Shown piece after piece: positions 28,611-38,010 of a stretch of 64,000 nucleotides of DNA (positions are counted from its first letter, which is position 1; each line of letters starts with the position of its first letter). Made by a program: the position numbers and the translations under genes. The stretch covers positions 1 to 64,000 of the forward strand of contig JAHHGX010000070.1 of the NCBI GenBank assembly GCA_019359675.1, written 5' to 3'. The DNA is from Calothrix sp. FI2-JRJ7. GTDB taxonomy: Bacteria; Cyanobacteriota; Cyanobacteriia; Cyanobacteriales; Nostocaceae. A model generated the notes under the pieces. That model saw only the letters and a program-made list of their open reading frames with translations, searched no databases and had not been told where the DNA came from.

Positions 28611-28729
28611 CTGTCATGCTGAACGCAGTGAAGCATCTAATAAATATTCAATATTAACGAGATTCTACCCTGCGGGAAAACTCCGTTTACGCTACGCTCA
28701 GAATGACAGTTTTACGCTCAGGATGACAT
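28611..28729. repeat. TGTCATGCTGA...CAGAATGACA repeat, with a partial second end
   Basis: CTGTCATGCTGAACGCAGTG then GCATCT, ending GCTACGCTCAGAATGACAGT, followed by an extra half unit (CGCTCAGGATGACAT). It lies in the short gap between kinase 1 and the substrate-binding protein. Confidence 0.8.
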
Positions 28730-28753
28730 TTATATATATAGAGGTTAATTATT

Positions 28754-30295
28754 ATGCAACATAATAAAGACTTTATCAAGTTGAATATAGCAATAGCAAT
28801 TGCATCTGTAATTTTAGGAATTGGATTTTGGAGTTTGAAAAATATCACCCAATCTCCTACGAGTACATCTAATGCAGGTAGTTCGTCAGACAGCACTGCT
28901 AATTCAGATGTACAGATGAGTATTGGTGATAAAATTTTATTAAAACGGGAAATAGCTATTGACAATACTTCTTTCCAAAGTGCGAAAGAAAATGGTGTTA
29001 GAGCAATGGCTAATAAAAATTATCCTGAAGCTGTTAAATATTTTGAACAAGCTTTGACTATACAGCGAAATGCACCAGAAACAAGAATTTATTTAAATAA
29101 TGCTAAAATTGGCGCCGAGGAAGCATATACAATTGCCGTGGCAGTTCCAGCTATTCCTCAAAATAACTTTAACAGAGGTGGCGCCAATAGACACCCTGCA
29201 AATGCATTAGAGATGTTACGCGGATTTGCACAAGCACAAGAAGAAATTAATCAACCTGATAAAAGAATCAACGGCAAACGCATTAAATTATTAATTGTTG
29301 ATGATAATGATAATCGAGATAATGCGGCAAACGTTGCAAGACAACTAATAAGTAATAAAAATATTATTGGTGTAATCGGTCATCGTTTAACCCCAGTCAG
29401 TAAAATTGCGGCGCCGTTATATGCCAAAGAAAAGCTTGTATTTATTGCCCCAACTGGCATATATTCTGACCTTAATAGAAGCGATTATGCATTGAATCCC
29501 GATAATCGCAAACGCTATGTATTCCGTACTGATACAGATTCAGAAATCGCCCAAAAGCAATTAGCTGATTATTTAGACCGTCAAAATATTAAAAAGGTTG
29601 CAATTTTCTATGACTCTTCTAAAGAAATTACCTATAGCCAAGAGCTAAGAAGAGATTTTATGAAGTTTTTTGAAAACAAATCGCAAGGCAGAGAAGTTAT
29701 CGACAGTATCGATATAGCGACATTAGACGATAAATTCTTCGATAAAGGGAAAGTTGATGGAGTCATTCAAAAAGGCGCCGAAGCAATATTAATACTACCT
29801 AACTTTAACTCCAGAGAAAGCGCCTTAAATATAATATCCGCAATGCCTCCGAAAAGTTCAGGTAAATCTGTACAATTAATAGGCGATGTTAGTAACTTAT
29901 ATAGAAGCATCACCCTATCTCAAGGAGAAAAAGCTGAAGGAATGGTTATGGCTGTAGCTACACAGCTTACTGAACAAAACAAATTTTATCAAGATGCCTT
30001 ATCACTCTGGGGTGGAAAAATAGACTTAGCTTGGCAAACAGCTACTTCTTATGACGCAGCACAAATTTTTATTCAAGCACTCAAAGGTATACAAGCGCAA
30101 AATCGTAACGTTGACCGTGAAGCTATCCAAGAAGAAATCTGTAAAAAGGATTTTAAAGCTACCGCAGCTTCTGGTGAAACTCTACAATTTGATTGTGACA
30201 TCAGCAGCACACCCAAAGATAGAGTAAAATTAGTCCAAGTAACGGCGCCTGACCCTTCTAAACCAAATGGGTATTACTTTAAATTAGTACAATAA
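28754..30295 (+). CDS. Membrane-anchored ABC-type substrate-binding (Leu/Ile/Val-like) protein with TPR-like segment
   Basis: A signal-anchor (IAIAIASVILGIGFWSLKN, about residues 11-29) is followed by a Ser/Thr-rich linker, a TPR-like helix pair (AKENGVRAMANKNYPEAVKY) and a periplasmic type-1 binding fold from about 125 (KRIKLLIVDDNDNRDNAANV, IIGVIGHRLTPVSKIAAPLY, LVFIAPTG, LADYLDRQNIKKVAIFY). No permease or ATPase genes are adjacent. It is sandwiched between two homologous kinases, so I infer a sensory rather than transport role: ligand binding outside, kinase inside. Confidence 0.87.
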   Translation: MQHNKDFIKLNIAIAIASVILGIGFWSLKNITQSPTSTSNAGSSSDSTANSDVQMSIGDKILLKREIAIDNTSFQSAKENGVRAMANKNYPEAVKYFEQALTIQRNAPETRIYLNNAKIGAEEAYTIAVAVPAIPQNNFNRGGANRHPANALEMLRGFAQAQEEINQPDKRINGKRIKLLIVDDNDNRDNAANVARQLISNKNIIGVIGHRLTPVSKIAAPLYAKEKLVFIAPTGIYSDLNRSDYALNPDNRKRYVFRTDTDSEIAQKQLADYLDRQNIKKVAIFYDSSKEITYSQELRRDFMKFFENKSQGREVIDSIDIATLDDKFFDKGKVDGVIQKGAEAILILPNFNSRESALNIISAMPPKSSGKSVQLIGDVSNLYRSITLSQGEKAEGMVMAVATQLTEQNKFYQDALSLWGGKIDLAWQTATSYDAAQIFIQALKGIQAQNRNVDREAIQEEICKKDFKATAASGETLQFDCDISSTPKDRVKLVQVTAPDPSKPNGYYFKLVQ

Positions 30296-30510
30296 TCTCT
30301 TGTGGAGCAAGCATCCCTGCCTGCCCCTGACATTGCATCAAACCTTAATGAATTGCCGTTTTTGTGTAATTTCTTCCTAGGGACTTTAATAAGCATAAAT
30401 GCATTGGATGGGATATGATGCGTTGTCAAGTTATCACCTCTACGTCCCCTTTTAACCAACTCACCATAAGAACCAACAACACCCTCTCCCGGAAGCAACC
30501 AACTTGACAT
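30274..30510 (-). pseudogene. Possible polymorphic-toxin nuclease fragment running into a repeat
   Basis: On the minus strand, GEGVVGSYGELVKRGRRGDN, then LTTHHIPSNAFMLIK, resembles (from memory) an HH-containing nuclease tail of cyanobacterial polymorphic toxins (YGEL...GDxLTxHHxPS). The reading then enters the GGGCATCC-type repeat, whose translation gives GRDACSTRDY. No upstream toxin body is present. Most likely a relic, low certainty. Confidence 0.35.
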
Positions 30511-30636
30511 AATTTAAAATTTTACACAGGCTCTTATTATGTCTTGAAAAGATAAAAATATACTCTCTTCTGGAGCGGGCATCCCGAACTGCCTAAATGT
30601 AAAGCTTTTATTGGTTTGACTGCACAGGCAAGATGC

Positions 30637-30803
30637 CTGTGCTACATGTGTTAAAAATTGTAAATTTATTTTAATAAATGTAAATTTATGAAATTAATGG
30701 TGAGTTTGTAACGTCTTAAGTATTGTTCTGAATTATCTTTAAGTATAGATATTCAGTAGGAGCAGTATATAGTTACACGCCATGAAAGCTTCTGGAGGAT
30801 AGT
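30637..30803 (+). promoter_or_regulatory. Duplicated 5' leader of kinase 2
   Basis: Paralogous to 27070-27254: shares TGCCTGTGCTACATGTGTTA, TATTGTTCTGA, AGTAGGAGCAGTATATAGTT and the ribosome-binding segment GGAGGATAGT. Differences are spread through the middle. A common promoter or RNA element for both kinases is plausible. The remaining part of this 500-base gap holds GGGCATCC-type repeats and the toxin-like remnant. Confidence 0.6.
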
Positions 30804-32171
30804 TTGGATATTTGTTGCACTCGTCCTAGCTGCCCGAAACCGATAAATTCTTTTGCTGAATTAGATAACCCTTCTGTCCTTAAGAATATTTCTCAACAGT
30901 ACTGCATTACTTGTGGAATGCCATTAATTTTAGATGGTCGCTACATACCAATTAGAAAGTTAAGGCAAGGTGGGTTCGGCGCCGCTTTTTTAAGTTATGA
31001 CCGTCGAACACCGGGAATGCGCGAGTGTATAGTTAAGCAGTTGCAGCCATCACCTAGCTTAAAACTTGAACAGATTAAAAAAGTTACACAGCTATTTCAT
31101 CGTGAAGCTGAAGCTCTCGAAAAATTAGGCGCCCATCCACAGATTCCCGATTTGTATGCGTTTTTTGCCATAAATCCTGGTCGTTTTAAATTACAAGTAG
31201 AAGAACCTATTGAGTTATTTTACTTAGTACAGCAATATATTGATGGTGAAAACCTAGAGCAAGAATTGTCTCGTAAAGCTAAATTTACTGAGGCAGAGGT
31301 TTTTGCAGTGCTAGAAGCTATTTTACATATATTAGATTTTGCCCACAATAATAACTCTATTCATCGTGATATTAAACCATCTAATATTATGCGTGCGCGC
31401 GATGGTCGATTATATCTTGTAGATTTTGGCGCCGTTAAACAGGTTGTTGCAACAGGTAAACAGCAAGATAGAAACTCAACGCTTGATGTGTCTTCGGTAT
31501 CTATAACCAATGTTTACACACCGGGTTTTGCACCACCAGAACAACTTGATGGACGCGCAATTTTTCCTTCATCTGATTTATATGCTCTTGCCGCAACTTG
31601 CTTATTGTTACTGACTGGCAAACCACCTACAAGCTTTATTGATGCTTATACTCGTACTTGGAACTGGCGCCCTTCAGTTAATATTAACGAAAGAAATGCC
31701 AGAATATTAGAACGGATGCTCAAAGAAAAACCAATCGAGCGATTTCAGTCGGCAAAAGATGTTCTTGATGCTTTAAAACAAAAAATACCAGTTAGTCAAC
31801 AAGATTTTTCTACTTTAGATTGGTTGGTTGCACCATTTGTAACAGGTTTTGAAATTGGTTTATTAACAGTATTTTTTAACAACTTACTAGGCAAAATTGG
31901 TATAGGATTAGCGATAATAATTTTATGCGCTTTGTTTTATGCTCAATATAAGCAAATTATTTTTGAAAAACATTTATATGTAATTGTCAGCGTAACATTT
32001 GCACTCGTACTATTGTTACTGCCTATTTTGCCATCGGCGCCTATCCTAGGATTAAACTTAGCAAATAATCATTTACTAGTTACTTTTTTTGCTTTGTTAT
32101 CAGGCATTTTTGGAGTTGTCTTAGTAGGCTTATCTCAATTAATCTATCAACTATTATCATTCATAAAATAA
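30804..32171 (+). CDS. Membrane Ser/Thr protein kinase with N-terminal zinc-binding motif (kinase 2)
   Basis: A close paralogue of kinase 1 over the full length: TTG start (MDICCTRPSCPKPI), Cys cluster (CCTRPSC, CITCG), kinase domain and four C-terminal hydrophobic segments. HRDIKPSNIMR and DFGAVKQVV are intact. The glycine loop reads LRQGGFGAAFL: the first Gly of GxGxxG is Arg, unlike kinase 1 (LGQGGFG), which may lower ATP affinity or alter regulation. There is a small insertion (NPGRFKLQ) before the hinge. Probably one of a pair reading the same periplasmic sensor. Confidence 0.92.
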   Translation: MDICCTRPSCPKPINSFAELDNPSVLKNISQQYCITCGMPLILDGRYIPIRKLRQGGFGAAFLSYDRRTPGMRECIVKQLQPSPSLKLEQIKKVTQLFHREAEALEKLGAHPQIPDLYAFFAINPGRFKLQVEEPIELFYLVQQYIDGENLEQELSRKAKFTEAEVFAVLEAILHILDFAHNNNSIHRDIKPSNIMRARDGRLYLVDFGAVKQVVATGKQQDRNSTLDVSSVSITNVYTPGFAPPEQLDGRAIFPSSDLYALAATCLLLLTGKPPTSFIDAYTRTWNWRPSVNINERNARILERMLKEKPIERFQSAKDVLDALKQKIPVSQQDFSTLDWLVAPFVTGFEIGLLTVFFNNLLGKIGIGLAIIILCALFYAQYKQIIFEKHLYVIVSVTFALVLLLLPILPSAPILGLNLANNHLLVTFFALLSGIFGVVLVGLSQLIYQLLSFIK

Positions 32172-32402
32172 CTCTTGTCTCTTGTGGAGCGGGCATCCCT
32201 GCCCGCATTGCTATAACCCAATTATCTCATTTACTGTTTCTCTATCGGCGCCAATTACATAAGTAAATTTATTAAAAGTTGAATTTGTCATGTTTGTCGT
32301 CGTGACTTTACCTGTCTGCTTATTCATATTGATGGTGCGTGACGCTAGATAATTTTTGGTAAGCTTGATAATTTTTCATAGCGTCACACACCCTACAATA
32401 AA
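32172..32402. repeat. Two dispersed repeats between convergent genes
   Basis: A GTGGAGCGGGCATCCCTGCC unit at about 32183-32205 and a GGTGCGTGACGC foldback element at 32334-32392 (one end GCGTCACACACC carries a mismatch). Either could terminate kinase 2 or alaS, whose 3' ends face each other here. Confidence 0.7.
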
Positions 32403-35048
32403 CTAACCCAAACTTGCTTTCAACTCACTCTTAGCTTTATCTAAAGCTTCGGGTAATTTACTAGCATCACGTCCACCGGCTTGAGCGAGGTTAGGTCTTC
32501 CACCTCCTCCTCCACCGCAAATTTTTGCGATACCACCAATAAATTTACCTGCTTGGGCGCCTTTTTTATTAACATCACTACCAAAAGCAGCGACCAATGT
32601 AACTTTACCTTCTTCGGGTACCGAACCTAATACTACAGCAGCGCTGGCACCTAGTTTTTGCTGTAGTCGTTCTCCAGCAGTTTGTAACGAAGCTGCATCT
32701 ACGTCATCAATGCGTGCAACTAGTAACTTGAAGTCACCAATGGTTTCGACGTTAGCTAGCAAACTATCAGATTTTGCTATTGCTAATTGTCCTTTTAAAG
32801 TTCCAAGTTCTTTTTGTGCTGCTTTGATTTCGTTTTGTAATGTAGTAACACGGTCGGGTACTTCTTCGGGTTTTACTTTGAATCTGTCGCTTAGGTCTTT
32901 GACTACTTTATCGCGCACGTTTAAGTAATCTAATATTGCTGCACCAGATACTGCTTCGATACGACGTACACCTGTTGAAATACCAGTTTCTGAAATAATT
33001 TTAAATACACCTATTTCCGCAGTATTACTGACATGTGTACCACCGCATAATTCCATTGAAACGCCTGTAAAGTCTATAACTCGAACTTCTTCGCCGTATT
33101 TTTCACCGAACATTGCTGTGGCGCCTTTTGCTTTTGCTTCAGCTAAAGGTAATATTTCAATTTTGGCAGGGTGTGCTTCTGATATCCAGTTATTTACTTG
33201 TTCTTCGACTTGTTGGACTTCTTCGGGTGTTAGTGCGCGTGGACAATTAAAGTCAAAGCGTAATCTATCGAAAGATACTAGCGAACCTGCCTGAGATATG
33301 GTGTCATCGACTATTTTTTTCAATGCAGCTTGGAGTAAGTGTGTTGCTGTATGATTTGCTTGGGCGCGGCGCCGACATGCACGGTCGATTTGAGCGGTGA
33401 CTGTATCAGCTACTCGAATGGTACCGCGTTCAACACGTCCAATGTGAACGAAAAAGTCTGATTCTTTTTTTACGTCTTCAATGCGAACAACAATACCATC
33501 GCCCGTAATATAACCTCGGTCGCCTATTTGTCCACCTGATTCAGCGTAAAATGGGGTTTTGCTAAGAAGAATTTGTACTTCGGCGCCTGCTTCTGCTTCT
33601 TCAGTTGCAATACCATCTATTAATATTGCTTCGATTTTTGCTGTTGTTACAGGTTCGGTGTAACCAACAAAATCTGTTACGTTAATACTCTCTGCTAACT
33701 TGTCGATGGTACCTTGTACAGTTAAATCGATGGTTTCGTGTGCTTCACGTCCACGTTTTTTCTGTTCCTCCATTTCATAAAGGAATCCTTTCTCATCAAC
33801 TGTAAGGTTGTTTTCTGCTGCTATTTCTTGAGTAAGTTCAAGTGGAAACCCGTGGGTGTCGTACAAGTCGAAGGCATTTTTACCACTGATGACGGCGCCA
33901 TTTTCTTGTTTGAGGTCAGCAATAATTTTATCGAGAAGTTTTTCGCCGTTGCCCAGTGTTTTGAGAAATTGTGATTCTTCTCGCTGTAACTCAGCTTTTA
34001 TAGCATCTTCGCGCTTACGTACACCTGGGTAAGCTGACTCAGAAAGCGCAATTGCAGTTTCTGCTACTTGGGTTGTAAATTCTCCTGATATACCTATTAA
34101 TCTACCGTGACGCACTACACGACGAATTAGGCGCCGTAATATATACCCACGTCCAGTGTTGGAAGCGCGGATTTCATCGGCTATCATATGTACGACCGCA
34201 CGTACATGGTCGCCAATAACTTTTAGTGAGACTTTGGTTTTTTCGTCGGCAGTACTATAATCTATTCCTGCAATGTCTGCCGCAGTTTTAATAATGGGGA
34301 AAATTAAATCGGTTTCATAGTTGTTGGGTACTTGCTGGAGAATTTGCGCCATTCTCTCCAAACCCATCCCTGTATCTATATTCTTATTCGCTAGCGGCGT
34401 TAAATTATCTTCGGCATCGCGGTTGTATTGCATGAATACCAAGTTATAAAACTCGATAAACCGGGTGTCATCTTCTAAATCTATATTGTCGTCCCCAAGT
34501 TCGGGATGAAAATCATAGTAAATTTCTGAACATGGCCCACATGGTCCTGTTGGTCCCGAATTCCAAAAGTTATCGTCGGCGCCCATCCGTATAATCCGTT
34601 TAGGGGTAACACCTACTTGGTCACGCCAAATTGCAAACGCTTCATCATCTTCCTCAAATACACTGACAACTAAGTGTTCGGGAGGTAAACCGAATACTTT
34701 TGTAGAGATTTCCCAACCCCATGCAATTGCTTGCTCTTTGAAATAATCACCAAAGCTGAAATTACCCAACATTTCAAAGAACGTATGGTGACGCTTAGTA
34801 ACACCTACATTTTCTATATCGTTCGTGCGAATACACTTCTGTGAAGTTGTTGCACGCTTAAATTCAGGAGTGCGCTGCCCTAAAAATATTGGTTTAAATG
34901 GAAGCATCCCCGCGATAGTCAGCAGTACCGTGGGGTCTTCTGGTACGAGAGAGGCACTTGGAAGAATAGAGTGTTCTAAGCTCGCGTAGAAGTCTAGAAA
35001 TTTGGTGCGGATGTCGCTACCACTTAGGTACTGAGGTTTAAAAGACAT
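32403..35048 (-). CDS. alaS: Alanyl-tRNA synthetase
   Basis: Charges tRNA-Ala and edits mischarged Ser/Gly. 881 residues, normal. Class II catalytic core at the N-terminus (SGSDIRTKFLDFYASLEHSI, TTSQKCIRTNDIENVGVT, NSGPTGPCGPCSEIYYDF, NIDTGMGLERMAQIL). Editing-domain zinc motif in QANHTATHLLQAAL (HxxxH) with CGGTHVSNTAEIG. C-terminal C-Ala domain ends with GKFIGGIAKICGGGGGGRP. Divergent from the HMA protein gene. Confidence 0.98.
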   Translation of the reverse strand: MSFKPQYLSGSDIRTKFLDFYASLEHSILPSASLVPEDPTVLLTIAGMLPFKPIFLGQRTPEFKRATTSQKCIRTNDIENVGVTKRHHTFFEMLGNFSFGDYFKEQAIAWGWEISTKVFGLPPEHLVVSVFEEDDEAFAIWRDQVGVTPKRIIRMGADDNFWNSGPTGPCGPCSEIYYDFHPELGDDNIDLEDDTRFIEFYNLVFMQYNRDAEDNLTPLANKNIDTGMGLERMAQILQQVPNNYETDLIFPIIKTAADIAGIDYSTADEKTKVSLKVIGDHVRAVVHMIADEIRASNTGRGYILRRLIRRVVRHGRLIGISGEFTTQVAETAIALSESAYPGVRKREDAIKAELQREESQFLKTLGNGEKLLDKIIADLKQENGAVISGKNAFDLYDTHGFPLELTQEIAAENNLTVDEKGFLYEMEEQKKRGREAHETIDLTVQGTIDKLAESINVTDFVGYTEPVTTAKIEAILIDGIATEEAEAGAEVQILLSKTPFYAESGGQIGDRGYITGDGIVVRIEDVKKESDFFVHIGRVERGTIRVADTVTAQIDRACRRRAQANHTATHLLQAALKKIVDDTISQAGSLVSFDRLRFDFNCPRALTPEEVQQVEEQVNNWISEAHPAKIEILPLAEAKAKGATAMFGEKYGEEVRVIDFTGVSMELCGGTHVSNTAEIGVFKIISETGISTGVRRIEAVSGAAILDYLNVRDKVVKDLSDRFKVKPEEVPDRVTTLQNEIKAAQKELGTLKGQLAIAKSDSLLANVETIGDFKLLVARIDDVDAASLQTAGERLQQKLGASAAVVLGSVPEEGKVTLVAAFGSDVNKKGAQAGKFIGGIAKICGGGGGGRPNLAQAGGRDASKLPEALDKAKSELKASLG

Positions 35049-35319
35049 GATTTACGGGCTTCGTTTAAACTGGGACTTAATTCTTATATTTTGCCTTAAA
35101 GTTATGGGTTGTAACTATAAAGAAACCGGGTTTCTAGTTTCTAGCCCCCCATTGTGCAACTATTCCTTACTGTCACAAGAACATACCTCTAGCCAGATTG
35201 TTAGGTTAACCTTACATTATTAAAATGGTCTGAAGTCACTCGTGATATAGGCGCCGATACAGCGAAAAGCGATAAAAATCAACGTTAAACCGCAAACCAC
35301 CAAGCAAAGAGGAAGGCAA
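35049..35319. other. Divergent promoter region with a short AAACCGGGTTT repeat
   Basis: About 270 bases between alaS and the metallochaperone gene. AGAAACCGGGTTTCTAG at about 35120-35137 is a single-ended copy of the GAAACCCGGTTTCT repeat. A T-box or similar leader for alaS was not recognised. Confidence 0.5.
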
Positions 35320-35523
35320 ATGGCACTCAAATTAAACGTCCCTGATATTTCTTGTAACGATTGTGTCCAAATTATTTCTGAGTCAGTTCATGTTGTGGAA
35401 CCCGACGCAAAGGTAGATGTTAATGTCGATGCAAAAACCGTTACTATAGAATCTTCGGCATCAGAAGAATCTATTAAACAAGCAATAGTTGCTGCTGGAT
35501 ATACAATTGAAGGCTATCAATAA
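35320..35523 (+). CDS. Heavy-metal-associated (HMA) domain protein, copper-chaperone type
   Basis: A single 67-residue HMA domain with ferredoxin-like fold: metal-binding DISCNDCVQII (CxxC), then DAKVDVNVDAKTVTIESSA and AIVAAGYTIEGYQ. Similar in size to CopZ/Atx1. The usual Met before the motif (MxCxxC) is replaced by Ile-Ser, so metal specificity is uncertain. No P-type ATPase is adjacent. A good ribosome-binding site (GAGGAAGG) precedes the ATG. Confidence 0.9.
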   Translation: MALKLNVPDISCNDCVQIISESVHVVEPDAKVDVNVDAKTVTIESSASEESIKQAIVAAGYTIEGYQ

Positions 35524-35532
35524 TCTTAGAAA

Positions 35533-35573
35533 CTAGAAACCCGGTTTCTTTGTTGATAGAAACCTGGTTTCTG
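35533..35573. repeat. Short GAAACCCGGTTTCT repeat
   Basis: ACTAGAAACCCGGTTTCTTT, spacer GTTGAT, then AGAAACCTGGTTTCT. A compact version of the family at 25108-25178, just after the HMA gene, possibly acting as its terminator. Confidence 0.75.
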
Positions 35574-36276
35574 TGAGAGTCGATTATTCGTAGTTGCTTA
35601 TTTAGCTATACTCACAGCTAATAATTTTCCTGTAATAAATACTTCATCCATAAAAACTGCTATTGAAAGTTTGCAAAATCTTTATTGCAGCATTGATTAT
35701 TTTATGGTTATACACCAACTTTATATACGTATGCGCCATTCCATAAACTATAAATAGATAAATCAAATGGGATGTAACAGGGAAAATTGATGTTGTGGAG
35801 TAGCTTGTCTAGCAGCTAATAGGATATTATTCGTAATGAATAATCTAATATTTACTCTCACTACTATATATAAATGTAAACATCCGCACGATTAGCGAAA
35901 ACACAAAAGTTATACTCATAAGTAAGCCATAGCATAATAGAATAATCTTTGAAAAACTATCTGCCCTTACGTATATTCTGGAAAATACAGTAATACCTAT
36001 ATACTTATGTAGATTATTCAGTGTTTTTACTGTTTAAAAAAAATAAGTAAAAGCCGACAGTAGTTAGCATAAGATTCAAGCCTATATTTAAGTATGTTCA
36101 CTAGTAAAGGGGTGATTTGATTTGGAAAAAGGTTGTACTACTCACTGTCAAAGCATGGAATACAGGGTAATCCCCATCGTTAAAAATACTGCCTAGCGAG
36201 GATTATTTTTAAGGAGTCTAGGTAAGTTTTGCAGGATACACCCAGTATTAAATTAAATAGGGCATAAAGCAAAGTA
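35574..36276. other. 700-base AT-rich non-coding region
   Basis: No gene, RNA or repeat was recognised. It should carry the promoter and a long 5' leader of the diguanylate cyclase gene. AAGGAGTCTAGG occurs at about 36211, but not next to a usable start. Confidence 0.4.
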
Positions 36277-37302
36277 ATGAATATATCCATTCTGGTCTTT
36301 GGAAGTGAAATATTTCTCGAAACGCTTCCGGATCAGATCCGTGATACAGCCGCTTTTAGCATCGAAGCTATCGCCAACTTGAATCAAGCGGTGTCGAAAA
36401 TACAAATTACACCGCCAGATGTAATTTTGGTACAAGCTAGTTCCGATGGCAGTATGGAATTGTGCTGTTGGCTAAAGGAGCAAACCAAGTTATCGTGGAT
36501 CTACTGTATTTTACTGGAAGACCGTTCGCATATTCTTTCTGATAAAGCTAATTGTGACGATTTATGGGAATCACAAATGATGTCAACGGCATTGCGTCAA
36601 GGCGCCGATGCTTACATTTGGTGGCTTTCAGAAAACAGTTTTAAAGATAACTTCGTTAAATCTCCAGCTAAAGAAGACTTGCTGATAGCTCAACTAACAG
36701 TAGGTTTGCGAAAAGCCCAAAAGTACCGCGATCTGATTCGCACGAATGACTTACTCAGCGCGATTGCACTGTCAGATGCGTTGACTGAGTTAAACAACCG
36801 TCGTGCATTAGAATGGGACTTACCGAAACAAATTCACAAAGCGCGTTTGCTTTCTTCGCCGCTTAGTTTGATTATTCTTGACGTAGACTATTTCAAGAAG
36901 GTCAACGATACATATGGGCACTTGGTAGGCGACCGATTATTACAGTTATTATGTACGCGGATAAAACACAACTTGCGGTTTCAAGACGTACCTTTTCGGT
37001 ATGGTGGTGAGGAGTTTGTAATAATATTAGGCAATACGACTTGTGAGGAAGCGCTCGTAGTGGCACAACGCTTAAACCGTGTAGTTAGCGACCAGCCATT
37101 TGCGATTAATAATACTTTATTTATCAACGTTACTATAAGCCTTGGAACCGCTTGTTTGCGTGCAGAAGACGACGCGAAAGGAATTAGCTTACTACATCGC
37201 GCTGACCAATATTTGTTAGAAGCCAAAACATCTGGACGTAACAAAGTTATTGGTTGTAATTATGTTTCGAGAACAACCCATCTGCACGCAGTCTCTTCTT
37301 AG
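36277..37302 (+). CDS. Diguanylate cyclase with degenerate receiver domain
   Basis: Makes cyclic di-GMP. The GGDEF domain (about residues 165-335) is complete: LTELNNRRALEWDLP, IILDVDYFKKVNDTYGH, RYGGEEFVIILG, and an inhibitory I-site RxxD five residues before it (RFQD). The N-terminal 145 residues look like a response-regulator receiver but the phosphoacceptor position is Gln (PPDVILVQASSDG), so it is probably a pseudo-receiver not controlled by phosphorylation. 341 residues. Stand-alone gene preceded by a long non-coding region. Confidence 0.93.
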   Translation: MNISILVFGSEIFLETLPDQIRDTAAFSIEAIANLNQAVSKIQITPPDVILVQASSDGSMELCCWLKEQTKLSWIYCILLEDRSHILSDKANCDDLWESQMMSTALRQGADAYIWWLSENSFKDNFVKSPAKEDLLIAQLTVGLRKAQKYRDLIRTNDLLSAIALSDALTELNNRRALEWDLPKQIHKARLLSSPLSLIILDVDYFKKVNDTYGHLVGDRLLQLLCTRIKHNLRFQDVPFRYGGEEFVIILGNTTCEEALVVAQRLNRVVSDQPFAINNTLFINVTISLGTACLRAEDDAKGISLLHRADQYLLEAKTSGRNKVIGCNYVSRTTHLHAVSS

Positions 37303-37332
37303 AGTTAGGAGTTAGGAGTTAGAATTCATAAC

Positions 37333-38010
37333 TCATAACTCAGCACTCATAACTTTTATACATTCGTCTACTGACGCGCGCTGTTTCATTGCGTTTACTA
37401 GCGCTTCATATGCTGACCAGTTTTCTTGGAGCAGAGTTTTTGCTTGCAACATGCAAAACCTTTGCTTCTGGTTGAATGTCGATTCTGAAAAACCTAAGCT
37501 TTTTAATAGTGCCACCAACTTTGTTTTGTCATCGGCGCCACCTTCAGCATTATTGTAAACCAAAGTCTCTGCCGCGATTCCAGCCATCCATACTGTACAG
37601 TAGCGGTCTAACGTTTGAGCAGAAATTTGACGTTGATCCAGTTCAGATTCTAAATTAGCATCGTCAAAACTTACACCTCCAAGTCCCGCTTGTCCCTGCT
37701 TTAAAGCAGACCAAGCACTCAGAGTATAACTAACAACTGGAATGCCTAACTTAGTTGCCACTAGAAAATGCCCAGCTTCATGATGTACGATACGTTCACG
37801 ATGTGCTGGAGAAAAACTAGCAATCCAATCTAAAAAAACGTTTCCACCTTTTCCTTGTAGCGCAAAGCTATCGAGTGTAGCTATACCAAGAATTGTAATT
37901 GTAGCAACCGCAGGTACCGCAGGCGATAAATGTACCAGTGGACCCAGTAAACTCGATACTGTCATTATAAAAATTGATATGGCAACTAAATTTAAAGCTG
38001 TTTGGCTCAT
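37333..38010 (-). CDS. M41 (FtsH-like) zinc peptidase homologue without AAA domain
   Basis: Two N-terminal membrane segments (NLVAISIFIMTVSSLLGPLV and VATITILGIATLDSFAL), then the zinc site HRERIVHHEAGHFLVATKLG (HEAGH), and a distal acidic region (YNNAEGGADDKTKL) matching the third ligand area of M41 peptidases. The AAA ATPase of FtsH is missing entirely, so this is an ATP-independent relative or an accessory subunit like the plant/cyanobacterial FtsH-type short homologues. 225 residues. A short tandem of AGTTAGG and CATAACT motifs lies at about 37303-37352. Confidence 0.82.
   Translation of the reverse strand: MSQTALNLVAISIFIMTVSSLLGPLVHLSPAVPAVATITILGIATLDSFALQGKGGNVFLDWIASFSPAHRERIVHHEAGHFLVATKLGIPVVSYTLSAWSALKQGQAGLGGVSFDDANLESELDQRQISAQTLDRYCTVWMAGIAAETLVYNNAEGGADDKTKLVALLKSLGFSESTFNQKQRFCMLQAKTLLQENWSAYEALVNAMKQRASVDECIKVMSAEL

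Noticed and set aside
28611-28729. Small plus-strand protein starting in the kinase 1 tail (contains CHAERSEAS)
   Set aside because: CHAERSEAS is the well-known mistranslation of a dispersed inverted repeat, not a gene.
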